Assembly (NCBI GenBank): GCA_016200125.1
Contig: JACQFK010000242.1
Location: 1 to 8,428 of the forward strand
Direction of reading: 5' to 3'
Source: Planctomycetota bacterium
Lineage (GTDB): Bacteria; Planctomycetota; MHYJ01; JACPRB01
DNA length: 8,428 nt
A model generated the notes under the pieces. The model had not been told where the DNA came from. It worked only from the letters and a program-made list of their open reading frames with translations, and made no database searches. This document shows positions 1-6,303 of this stretch, in pieces; position 1 is the first letter of the stretch; every line of letters starts with the position of its first letter. The position numbers and the translations under genes are program-made.

Positions 1-76
1 CCACTACGCGGCCGTCTACAGCCGCGCGCTTCCCGCGGACGAGGTGAGGCAGAACTTCAAGGCGGGCGCCGAGTAG
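1..76 (+). CDS. C-terminal end of a LamG/concanavalin A-like domain protein (partial, 5' end outside window)
   Basis: The frame is open from base 2 and ends at TAG 74-76, leaving 24 residues. The readable end contains VYSRALPADEVRQNF followed by a short Lys/Gly/Ala/Glu tail. The pattern of Val/Ile-Tyr-x-Arg-Ala-Leu, then a short acidic helix, then an Asn/Ala-Gly tail is the usual last beta strand and exit of LamG-like jelly-roll domains in secreted bacterial proteins. Those domains bind sugars or other extracellular ligands. The next gene on the same strand is also a secreted binding protein, so the two may belong to one surface or extracellular set. Only the end is present, so other domains and the true function cannot be judged. 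The family call rests on a short motif and is moderate. Confidence 0.6.
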   Translation, partial: HYAAVYSRALPADEVRQNFKAGAE

Positions 77-100
77 GTTTCAAGAAGCTCTCGATTGAGC

Positions 101-119
101 GGACAGAGACACTCTGTCC
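101..119 (+). other. Perfect 8-bp hairpin between two secreted-protein genes
   Basis: GGACAGAG (101-108) and CTCTGTCC (112-119) are perfect inverted repeats around a 3-nt loop, ACA. The hairpin lies 24 nt after the upstream stop codon and 19 nt before the ribosome-binding site of the next gene. No T-run follows, so it is not a classical intrinsic terminator. It may stabilise a processed mRNA end or act as a weak or Rho-assisted terminator. Confidence 0.45.
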
Positions 120-138
120 CGAGGTTCGGGGATTGACT

Positions 139-143
139 GGAGG
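139..143 (+). promoter_or_regulatory. Ribosome-binding site that decides the start at 153
   Basis: GGAGG at 139-143 lies 9 nt before ATG 153. It directly abuts the alternative in-frame GTG at 144, leaving that codon no spacer. This favours ATG 153 as the start. Confidence 0.7.
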
Positions 144-152
144 GTGCTCGAC

Positions 153-2798
153 ATGGACACGTTGAAGGCGGCTTCAAGGGCGGTCGTGGGCCTGATCCTG
201 ATTTCGATGGGGGTCTCCGGCGCCGCGCCCGCCGCGTTCCCGTCGTTCACCCGGCTGATCATCGACCCGAACCCAGGGACATCACCGGTGGAGAAGGAGA
301 TGGCCGATCTCAACGGCGACGGCAAGCTCGACATCATCGTCGGATGCATCGGGGGCGGTCTGTTCTGGTGGTCGTATCCCGCCTCAGGCAAGGCGACCGA
401 TCCCTGGCCCAAGCACACCATCAAGTCGTCGGGGAGCTTCTACGAGGACATCCACGCGATCGACCTCAACGGCGACGGACGTCCCGACATCCTGTGCAGC
501 GTCGACTCCAGCGTGCGCTGGTATCAGCATCCCGGCGGCGACGGCACGGGGGCCTGGGTCGAGCACTACATCTCCGCCGGCATCGGCCACGAGATCATGA
601 TCGCCGACTTCGACGGCGACGGAAAGAAGGACTACGCCACGTCGCGCAGCCACCTGGTCGTCTTCCAGAACAACCCGACGTCTTGGACGCAGGTGAGTTA
701 CGGCGGGAAGTACGACGGCCTGTCGCTGCTCGACATCGGCTCGGGCCGCGGCGCGATCAACCTCGTCGCGGCGAACGACTCGGGGATCGTGTGGTTCGAG
801 AACCCGCGCGAGCACGGCGGGAACGCCCGCACGGATCCCTGGATCCAGCATTTCATCGGTCCCAAGTACGGCGCGGGCGACCAGGGTCCGAGCCTGGCGG
901 CGGCGGATCTCAATCGCGACGGGCGAATGGATGTCATCAGCGCGCCGAACGAGGGGACTCCCGACGCGAACAAGGGGCTGATCTGGTGGGAGGCTCCGGC
1001 CGACCGGCGCAACGGATCCTGGATCCCGCACACGATCGATCCGTCGTACCTGGCGGTCCACAAGATCGTACCGGCGGACATCGACAAGAACGGCGCGCTC
1101 GACCTGGTGCTGGCCGAGCAGGAGCAGTCGCCCCAGGATCGCGTCGCGATCTTCTACAACAACGGCGCCGGCGGCTTCAGCCAGGTCGTCCTCGAGACGA
1201 CCGGCGGCCAGAACAACGTCGTCGCGGACGTCGACGGCGACGGAGACCTGGATATCTTGAGCATCAACCACGGCGTCTACGGCGCCCCTCACCCGATCGA
1301 GCTCTTCATCAACAACCTCAACGGCGGGGCGCCGCCGCCCCCTCCTCCTCCCGGCCAGACCCCTTGGGGAGGAAGCGCGGCCGCGATTCCGGGGAAGATC
1401 CTGGCGGTGAACTTCGACAACGGCGGCGAGGGCGTGGCCTACCACGATCTGGAAGCCGCGAACCAGGGAGGCCAGTATCGGACGGGCGAAGGCGTCGACA
1501 TCGGGACCTCCTCGCTCTCCGGCGGGAACGGGTTCGCCGTGGGCTGGTGCCAGGCCGGGGAGTGGATCGAGTACACGGTCAACGTGACCGTGACGGGAAC
1601 CTACACGCTCGCGGTACCCGTCGCGCTTCCGTTCGTCGGCGGCAGCTTCCATGTCGAGTTCGAAGGCGTGGACAAGACCGGCGCGATCGCGGTCCCGAAC
1701 ACCGGGGGGGCCGACACCTGGCAGACCGTGACGAAGACCGGGATCAGCCTGAGCGCGGGCACGCAGGTCATGAGGATCGTCATGGACAGCAACGGCTCCG
1801 CAGGCTGGGTGACCAATCTCAACACGCTCACGTTCTCCTCCTCCGGCGGCGGGGGAGGGGGCGGCGGAGTCGTGGGCAACGGGAGCGGCTTGACCGGCGA
1901 CTACTTCGACAATGCCGACTTCACGGTACAGAAGCTCTCGCGGACCGATGCCACGGTGAATTTCGACTGGGGGACGGGAGGTCCCGATCCTTCGGTGGCG
2001 GCGGACGGCTTCTCGGTCCGCTGGACCGGCCAGGTGCAGGCGCAGTTCAGCGAGACCTACACGTTCTATACCGTCTCGGACGACGGCGTCCGCCTCTGGG
2101 TGAACGGCGCCCTGGTCATCAACAACTGGACCGATCACGCGCCCACCGAGAACTCCGGCACGATCCCGCTGACGGCGGGGCAGAAGTACGACCTGAAGAT
2201 GGAGTTCTACGAGAACGGCGGCGGCGCGACGGCGAAGCTGCTCTGGTCCGGCCCCTCGACCGCGAAACAGACGCTGCCTCAGACCCAGCTTTATCCGGCG
2301 GCCGGCGGCGGCTCGCCGCCGCCGCCGCCGCCGCCACCGCCGCCGTCGGGCACTCTGGCCCGGAACCCGGGCTTCGAGACCGATCCGAACACCGACTACT
2401 TCCCTTACGGCAGCGCGACGTTCTCCTGGGCGACCGACGCCGCCCACAGCGGCAGCCATTCGCTGAAGGTCGTGAGCGTCCAGCCGGCCGGGACGCTCAC
2501 GCGGTGGCTGAGCAAGACCACGAGCATTACGGCGCAGGCCGGCGCCACCTACAAGGCGAACGCGTGGTTCAAGACCTCGGGCGTCAGCGACCATGCCGTG
2601 ATCACGATCAATTTCTGGGACGCCAACGGCGCCGTCCTGGGAGGCAACGACGGCGGAACGCTCTCCGGCACCTCGAACTGGACGCAGCTGAATGTCCAGG
2701 GAACGGCCCCGGCGGGAACGGCGTTTGTCCGGGTCGAATTCCGCCTTTGGGGCCCCGGCTCGATGTGGGCGGACGACGTCACGCTGACCAAGAACTGA
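153..2798 (+). CDS. Secreted multimodular carbohydrate-binding protein (VCBS/FG-GAP propeller, CBM6, PA14, CBM4/9-like)
   Basis: This encodes an 881-aa exported protein. Residues 1-27 form a Sec signal peptide: basic start, hydrophobic stretch, Ala-rich cleavage site. About residues 35-390 are FG-GAP/VCBS repeats with Ca-loop motifs such as DLNGDGKLD, DLNGDGRPD, DFDGDGKKD, DLNRDGRMD and DVDGDGDLD. Counting repeats suggests a seven-bladed propeller. A Pro-rich linker leads to a CBM6-like domain (about 413-562, AYHDLEAANQGGQYRTGEG). A poly-Gly linker leads to a PA14 domain (about 577-715, GLTGDYFDN, VSDDGVRLWVNG). A second poly-Pro linker leads to a CBM4/9-like jelly roll (about 735-881, NPGFET, SGSHSLKV, WADDV). 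No glycosidase, lyase or protease domain is visible, so binding or adhesion to polysaccharide is the likely role. The next gene starts 11 nt downstream, suggesting co-transcription. Substrate is unknown. Confidence 0.9.
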   Translation: MDTLKAASRAVVGLILISMGVSGAAPAAFPSFTRLIIDPNPGTSPVEKEMADLNGDGKLDIIVGCIGGGLFWWSYPASGKATDPWPKHTIKSSGSFYEDIHAIDLNGDGRPDILCSVDSSVRWYQHPGGDGTGAWVEHYISAGIGHEIMIADFDGDGKKDYATSRSHLVVFQNNPTSWTQVSYGGKYDGLSLLDIGSGRGAINLVAANDSGIVWFENPREHGGNARTDPWIQHFIGPKYGAGDQGPSLAAADLNRDGRMDVISAPNEGTPDANKGLIWWEAPADRRNGSWIPHTIDPSYLAVHKIVPADIDKNGALDLVLAEQEQSPQDRVAIFYNNGAGGFSQVVLETTGGQNNVVADVDGDGDLDILSINHGVYGAPHPIELFINNLNGGAPPPPPPPGQTPWGGSAAAIPGKILAVNFDNGGEGVAYHDLEAANQGGQYRTGEGVDIGTSSLSGGNGFAVGWCQAGEWIEYTVNVTVTGTYTLAVPVALPFVGGSFHVEFEGVDKTGAIAVPNTGGADTWQTVTKTGISLSAGTQVMRIVMDSNGSAGWVTNLNTLTFSSSGGGGGGGGVVGNGSGLTGDYFDNADFTVQKLSRTDATVNFDWGTGGPDPSVAADGFSVRWTGQVQAQFSETYTFYTVSDDGVRLWVNGALVINNWTDHAPTENSGTIPLTAGQKYDLKMEFYENGGGATAKLLWSGPSTAKQTLPQTQLYPAAGGGSPPPPPPPPPPSGTLARNPGFETDPNTDYFPYGSATFSWATDAAHSGSHSLKVVSVQPAGTLTRWLSKTTSITAQAGATYKANAWFKTSGVSDHAVITINFWDANGAVLGGNDGGTLSGTSNWTQLNVQGTAPAGTAFVRVEFRLWGPGSMWADDVTLTKN
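2314..2345 (+). repeat. GCC-triplet run encoding a poly-proline linker
   Basis: An almost pure run of CCG/GCC triplets with one CCA interruption encodes ten consecutive prolines between the PA14 domain and the C-terminal binding module. It acts as a stiff interdomain linker. Being a simple triplet repeat, it is prone to length change and to assembly error. Confidence 0.85.
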
Positions 2799-2809
2799 AG
2801 AGGTGGATC

Positions 2810-3397
2810 GTGAGTCTCCTCCGAGCCGCGCCGCTGGGCGTCGCGATGCTCCTGCTCCTGGCGGCGCTGATCCGGAAGGGCGCGACCTCCGAAGAGGCCG
2901 GGAGGCGTCTCGGGAGACGCGAAGGGGAGCTTCGAGGGGAGCCGCCGCGGGGAGGGGAGAGGTCGCCGGCAGCCTCGACGCCGCCGGATCCTGTGCCGGA
3001 GACGCAGGCTCCCTGGCCGGCCTTCCAGCGGAAGCTCGGCGAACTGGCGAGAACTCGCGAGCAAGCGGGCTACCGCGAGGCGGTGCTCGCCGAGACGGCG
3101 AAGTTCCTGGATTTCGACCGGTCCACCGCACTGGCCTTCGATTCCACTCGGCAGGTCGTTCAGGTCGAACTGGAGAGGATCCAGAGGGACATGGGCCGGG
3201 CCTTTTCCACCTATCCCGTGGATCTTCCGGACTGCGAGCTCCAGCGGATCCAGGTCGAGCTGCGGCAGCGATACGAGGAGGAGCGGCAAATCGCCCTGGC
3301 GCGGCTGGAGGTGTTCCTCGGCGGCGGCGAGCACCACCGGCTGTTCCGTGAATTCCTGGAGGCCTGGACGATGGACGTCTGCCGCGGGGAGCCCTGA
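2810..3397 (+). CDS. Membrane-anchored helical protein of unknown function
   Basis: This encodes 195 aa starting at GTG 2810. GAAGAGG (2797-2803) lies 6 nt upstream and overlaps the stop of the previous gene, so the two genes are probably one operon with coupled translation. Residues 8-21 (LGVAMLLLLAALIR and neighbours) form one hydrophobic helix, either a signal anchor or an uncleaved signal. Residues 24-66 are Gly/Pro/Arg/Glu-rich and look disordered. Residues 72-183 are strongly helical and charged (for example QVELERIQRDM and QVELRQRYEEERQ), suggesting a helical bundle or coiled coil outside the membrane. I do not recognise the family. An overlapping frame from 2803 is also open, but its Arg/Gly/Ala composition is that of a shadow, while this frame has normal protein composition and G/C-ending codons. 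Confidence 0.7.
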   Translation: MSLLRAAPLGVAMLLLLAALIRKGATSEEAGRRLGRREGELRGEPPRGGERSPAASTPPDPVPETQAPWPAFQRKLGELARTREQAGYREAVLAETAKFLDFDRSTALAFDSTRQVVQVELERIQRDMGRAFSTYPVDLPDCELQRIQVELRQRYEEERQIALARLEVFLGGGEHHRLFREFLEAWTMDVCRGEP

Positions 3398-3446
3398 GAC
3401 GTGGGCGATTTCACGTACGAACCTGAAAGGGCGGCCGTTGCGTCCA

Positions 3447-3462
3447 AAGGGGCGGGCCCCTT
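3447..3462 (+). other. Small GC hairpin just upstream of a ribosome-binding site
   Basis: AAGGGG (3447-3452) and CCCCTT (3457-3462) can pair around CGGG. The hairpin ends directly before the GAGGAGAG ribosome-binding site of the gene at 3478. It could modulate access to that site. It is short and may be a chance pairing in GC-rich DNA. Confidence 0.3.
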
Positions 3463-3477
3463 GAGGAGAGAGCTGCC

Positions 3478-3747
3478 ATGAACACCGTCATCCGGGCGGA
3501 TCGGGTCCACGTGCTCCAGCGGCTCCGGGATCTCCGGGACTGGGCGCGCTTCATCCACGAATCGCTGAGCGCCGACCAGCCCTTCGAGACCGGGAAACGG
3601 GAGCTGCTCGAGGCCTACATGGGTCCGGCATTCCTGCGGGCGTTCGACTCGGACAGCTCCGGCCTCGCCGAGCGGCTCGACCGGATGATCGACGCGATCG
3701 AAGCCTCGGCGCTGCCGGCCGCCCGCGCGGCCCTCTGCACCCGCTGA
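3478..3747 (+). CDS. Small all-helical protein of unknown function
   Basis: This encodes 89 aa from ATG 3478, with AGGAG (3464-3468) 9 nt upstream. There is no signal peptide or membrane segment, so it is predicted cytoplasmic. The sequence looks like three amphipathic helices: about residues 9-31 (VHVLQRLRDLRDWARF), 38-57 and 63-86 (AERLDRMIDAIEAS). No motif, Cys pair or catalytic signature is visible and I do not recognise the family. It lies 80 nt after the membrane-anchored gene on the same strand and 82 nt before the toroid-protein gene, which has its own promoter. It could therefore be the last gene of the upstream operon or a single unit. Good codon usage and a clear ribosome-binding site make it a likely real gene. 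Confidence 0.65.
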   Translation: MNTVIRADRVHVLQRLRDLRDWARFIHESLSADQPFETGKRELLEAYMGPAFLRAFDSDSSGLAERLDRMIDAIEASALPAARAALCTR

Positions 3748-3787
3748 GCCCGGGGCGCCCGGACGCTGGATTCGGTCTCACACCTTC

Positions 3788-3796
3788 TGGTATGAT
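3788..3796 (+). promoter_or_regulatory. Extended -10 promoter for the toroid-protein gene
   Basis: TGGTATGAT at 3788-3796 matches the extended -10 pattern TGnTATAAT except at one position. Only a poor -35 match (TGGATT, 3767-3772) lies 18 nt upstream, which is common for extended -10 promoters. Transcription would start near 3803, giving a leader of about 27 nt that contains GGAGGAG (3813-3819) before ATG 3830. Confidence 0.5.
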
Positions 3797-3829
3797 CCCG
3801 TCGGGTCGAGCCGGAGGAGTGGTGAACTG

Positions 3830-5059
3830 ATGGGCCGAAGCGTCGCGCTCCCGCTGCTCGTCCTGGTCGTCCTCTGCTCCCGCCTCTCCTCGCAGGACGA
3901 TCCCGCCAAGGGCGGCTTCAAGATCAACCCCGAAGTCAACCAGGTCAAGGTCGAACAGGCCATCGCGCGCGGCATCGCGTTCCTCAAGACCTCCGACTCT
4001 CCGATGGAGCCCTCCGTCGGCGGCGACTCGGACGAGCTCAAGCTCCTGACCTTCGTCCACGGCGGCGTTCCCGACAACGATGCGGCCTTCCAGGCGCTGC
4101 TGACGAAGTGCCTCGAGCGGAAGCTGGAGAAGACCTACAAGGTCTCGATCCTGGCGATGTGCCTCGAGGAGATCGACCGCGTGAAGTACCAGGACAAGAT
4201 CGCCCTCTGCGGGCAGTTCCTCCTGGACACCATCAAGTCCAACGGGGGCTTCACCTACGGCGAGCCGACCGCCGCGACGCCGGAGTCCGGCGCGCCGGTG
4301 AAGAAGCCCATCGGATCGACGGCCAAGCCGCCCGTGATCAACCCCGACGTGAAGCAGAAGCCGGACGTGGTGAAGAAGATCACGCTGAAGAAGACCCGGG
4401 AGGGCGTCGACACCCAGCGCACCGACAACTCGAACTCGCAGTACGGCGCGCTCGGGATCCGGGCCTGCCACGACGCGGGCATCGTCTTCCCGAAGGAGAC
4501 GATCGAGAAGTGCCGGATGTACTGGGTGAACAACCAGCGGACGCCGGAGAACGGGGAGGCGAAGGGGAAGAACGTCGCCTCGGGCGGCAAGGGAGGCTTC
4601 GGCTGGTGCTACAGCGAGGGCGAGCTGGTCTGCGCCAAGGGCGGGCCTCCCTACAGCTCCATGACAGCGGGCGCGATCGGGGCGCTCTGCATCTACGACT
4701 ACATCCTGGGCAAGGACTGGAAGAAGGACAAGGCGGTCATCGAGGGGATGAAGTGGCTCGACACGAACTATTCGGTCAGCCAGAACACGGGGCCCTGCGA
4801 GATCGCGCCGGTCCCCGACGGCTGGCTCTACTACTACCTCTACGCGCTGGAGCGGACCGGCCTGCTCTACGACACCACCTTCATCGGGAAGCACGACTGG
4901 TACCTGGACGGCTACAAGGTGCTGCTCGCCTCGCAGAAGGGGGACGGCTCCTGGGACAAGAGCCACTTCATCAAGCCGACCTGGGATACCTGCTTCGCGA
5001 TCCTCTTCCTCAAGCGGTCCACGCGGCCGCTGGTCGCGAGCATGGTGGAGCGGCGCTGA
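3830..5059 (+). CDS. Exported squalene-cyclase/prenyltransferase-like alpha-alpha toroid protein
   Basis: This encodes 409 aa from ATG 3830, with GGAGGAG 10 nt upstream. Residues 1-21 are a signal peptide (LPLLVLVVLC core, then SRLSSQ), so the protein is exported. The rest resembles the prenyltransferase and squalene-oxidase repeat fold: helical pairs punctuated by turns such as NSNSQYGALGIRACHDAG (201-218), GGKGGFGWCYSEG (252-264), SSMTAGAIGALCIYDY (276-291) and LLASQKGDGSWDKS (365-378), then a final TCFAILFLKR helix. A Lys/Pro-rich insertion at about 146-190 splits the toroid. The acidic catalytic motif of true triterpene cyclases (DxDD) is absent, so enzyme activity should not be assumed. 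In this repeat class many planctomycete members have unknown roles, probably protein or polymer binding. Cys residues are frequent (C94, C111, C127, C213, C228, C260, C268) for an exported protein. Confidence 0.8.
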   Translation: MGRSVALPLLVLVVLCSRLSSQDDPAKGGFKINPEVNQVKVEQAIARGIAFLKTSDSPMEPSVGGDSDELKLLTFVHGGVPDNDAAFQALLTKCLERKLEKTYKVSILAMCLEEIDRVKYQDKIALCGQFLLDTIKSNGGFTYGEPTAATPESGAPVKKPIGSTAKPPVINPDVKQKPDVVKKITLKKTREGVDTQRTDNSNSQYGALGIRACHDAGIVFPKETIEKCRMYWVNNQRTPENGEAKGKNVASGGKGGFGWCYSEGELVCAKGGPPYSSMTAGAIGALCIYDYILGKDWKKDKAVIEGMKWLDTNYSVSQNTGPCEIAPVPDGWLYYYLYALERTGLLYDTTFIGKHDWYLDGYKVLLASQKGDGSWDKSHFIKPTWDTCFAILFLKRSTRPLVASMVERR

Positions 5060-5060
5060 G

Positions 5061-5297
5061 CTAGGCCTTCTTGGTCGGGCCCTTGGCGGCGTGCTTCTTC
5101 GAGGTCGCGGCCTTGGGGCAGCCGGTGGCTTCCTTCTGGAAGTCCGTGCTCGACCGGACCACGTTCCACCCGTAGCCGCAGGTCTGGCAGCGGAGACCGA
5201 TCGCCCAGCCGTCCATGGTGGGCATGAGCCCTTCGAACGAGATGCCGAACTGATCCAGGGCGTCCAAAGAACCGCTCTGCTTCACCGGGCTGTCCAT
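5061..5297 (-). CDS. Small Cys-containing protein with a Lys/Ala-rich tail
   Basis: This encodes 78 aa from ATG 5297-5295 on the minus strand. AAGGAG lies 6 nt upstream, a strong ribosome-binding site. The centre reads LRCQTCGYGWNVV, so C37 and C40 form a zinc-knuckle-like CxxC pair. The third Cys, C60, sits in TGCPKA, so only three of the four ligands of a usual zinc ribbon are present unless a His such as H69 takes part. From about residue 55 the protein is Lys/Ala/Thr-rich (SKKHAAKGPTKKA), like the tails of histone-H1-like or nucleic-acid-binding proteins. I do not recognise a named family. Metal-assisted nucleic-acid binding is a guess. The stop codon lies one base from that of the convergent toroid gene. 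Its upstream region is shared with the divergent sugar-kinase gene. Confidence 0.7.
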   Translation of the reverse strand: MDSPVKQSGSLDALDQFGISFEGLMPTMDGWAIGLRCQTCGYGWNVVRSSTDFQKEATGCPKAATSKKHAAKGPTKKA

Positions 5298-5388
5298 GGG
5301 TCACTCCTTGATGACATCCGATTAACGCGCCGCGCGGAAGGCTATTCCAGGCGTCGGAAAATGCGGGAGTTTTGGCTTTTCTCCGCGC

Positions 5389-5394
5389 TATAGT
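5389..5394 (+). promoter_or_regulatory. -10 element placed for a leaderless transcript
   Basis: TATAGT (5389-5394) differs from TATAAT at one base and ends 8 nt before ATG 5403. Initiation 6-8 nt downstream of a -10 box would fall at 5401-5403, at the start codon. No -35 box with normal spacing is visible; TTGGCT at 5372-5377 is only 11 nt away. No Shine-Dalgarno sequence precedes the ATG. Confidence 0.45.
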
Positions 5395-5402
5395 GTTTGA
5401 CG

Positions 5403-6302
5403 ATGAATTTCGTCAGCTGTGACTGGGGAACGTCGAACTTTCGCCTCCGCCGGGTGGAGCAGGGCGCGGTGAAGGGCGAAGTCCGCACGGACGAGGGCAC
5501 GGCGAAGCTCGCGGGGCTGCCGGGCGACCGGGCGGAGGCGTTCCGGTCGACGCTGGCCCGGGGCCTCGAGCAGCTAAAGGCGCCGGATTCGGCGCCGGTC
5601 GTCATTTCCGGCATGGCGAGTTCGTCCATCGGATGGAAGGAGCTGCCCTACGCGAAACTGCCCTTCTCGCTCGACGGCCGCGACGCCGTCTGGGAGAAGA
5701 TCGACGGCCGGGTCCACCTCATCTCCGGACTGCGGAGCGAGACCGACGTCCTGCGCGGCGAGGAGACCGAGACCCTCGGCCTGGTGGCGACCCTGGGCCG
5801 GGAGATGCCCTTCGAGGCGGTCTTCGTGCTGCCCGGGACCCATTCGAAGCATCTCGACGTCAACCCGGGCGGGATCGCGGTCTTCCGGACCTACATGACC
5901 GGCGAGCTCTTCGACGTGCTCGCGCGCCAGAGCCTGCTCCGCCATTCCACGGACCCGGCGGCGCCCTTCGAGCGCGCGGCGTTCCTGGAGGGCGTGGAGG
6001 AATCGGTGAAGCGGCCCCTGCCGTCGTCGCTCTTCCGGGTGCGGACGCGGCAGGTGCTGGACAAGCGGAGCGTTCCGTCGAACACGTCGTTCCTGAGCGG
6101 GCTCCTGATCGGCGCGGAACTCGCGGCCCTGCGGGGCTCGGACGTGCCGGTCGTCGTCGCCGCGGGCGAGCGGCTGCGCACGTCGTACGGGGCGGCCGGC
6201 GAGGCGCTGGGGCTGGGCGGGCGGCTGCGCCTCGTCGATTCCGAGCTGCTGCCGGTCCTGGGCCAGTCCGTCCTGCTTCAGCGGATCCAATCGGGGAAAT
6301 GA
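5403..6302 (+). CDS. dgoK: 2-dehydro-3-deoxygalactonokinase (KDGal kinase)
   Basis: This encodes 299 aa, close to the usual length of the DgoK family. The enzyme phosphorylates 2-keto-3-deoxy-D-galactonate with ATP to the 6-phosphate in the cytoplasm (De Ley-Doudoroff galactonate route). Recognisable signatures are the N-terminal phosphate-binding motif CDWGTSNFRLR (6-16), ISGMASSSIGW (68-78), HLISGLRSETDVLRGEETETLG (105-126, shown as consecutive family blocks), LPGTHSKHLDV (143-153), YMTGELFDVL (164-173) and a C-terminal VVVAAGERLRTSYG (250-263). The start is ATG 5403; an in-frame TTG at 5397 is possible, but ATG fits the family N-terminus better. No ribosome-binding site is present and the -10 box suggests a leaderless mRNA. 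The aldolase starts one base after the stop, so the two are an operon. A related 2-keto-3-deoxy acid as substrate cannot be ruled out. Confidence 0.9.
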   Translation: MNFVSCDWGTSNFRLRRVEQGAVKGEVRTDEGTAKLAGLPGDRAEAFRSTLARGLEQLKAPDSAPVVISGMASSSIGWKELPYAKLPFSLDGRDAVWEKIDGRVHLISGLRSETDVLRGEETETLGLVATLGREMPFEAVFVLPGTHSKHLDVNPGGIAVFRTYMTGELFDVLARQSLLRHSTDPAAPFERAAFLEGVEESVKRPLPSSLFRVRTRQVLDKRSVPSNTSFLSGLLIGAELAALRGSDVPVVVAAGERLRTSYGAAGEALGLGGRLRLVDSELLPVLGQSVLLQRIQSGK

Positions 6303-6303
6303 G

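Noticed and set aside
144..146. GTG as start of the 881-aa protein
   Set aside because: The ribosome-binding site GGAGG directly abuts it, leaving no spacer, whereas ATG 153 has 9 nt and gives a good signal peptide.
384..3131. Very long open frame on the minus strand opposite the multimodular protein, and a plus-strand frame from 344 through most of it
   Set aside because: Both translate to Arg/Gly/Ala/Pro-rich sequence without domains, typical shadows of a high-GC gene. Only the last part of the plus-strand frame (from GTG 2810) is a real gene.
3750..3762. GC hairpin CCGGG-GCG-CCCGG as a terminator after the 89-aa gene
   Set aside because: It has only five pairs, no T-run follows, and such pairings are common by chance at this GC content.
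3551..4966. Long minus-strand frame opposite the toroid gene
   Set aside because: Its composition is Arg/Leu/Val/Asp-rich with no domain, and the opposite strand encodes a clear exported toroid protein with ribosome-binding site and promoter.
3830..5059. Squalene-hopene cyclase or another triterpene cyclase
   Set aside because: It has a signal peptide, lacks the DxDD acid motif and is much shorter than hopene cyclases. Only the repeat fold is shared.
5397..5399. TTG as start of the KDGal kinase
   Set aside because: It lies only 2 nt after the -10 box and adds two residues not expected in the family. ATG 5403 is favoured, though the TTG cannot be fully excluded.
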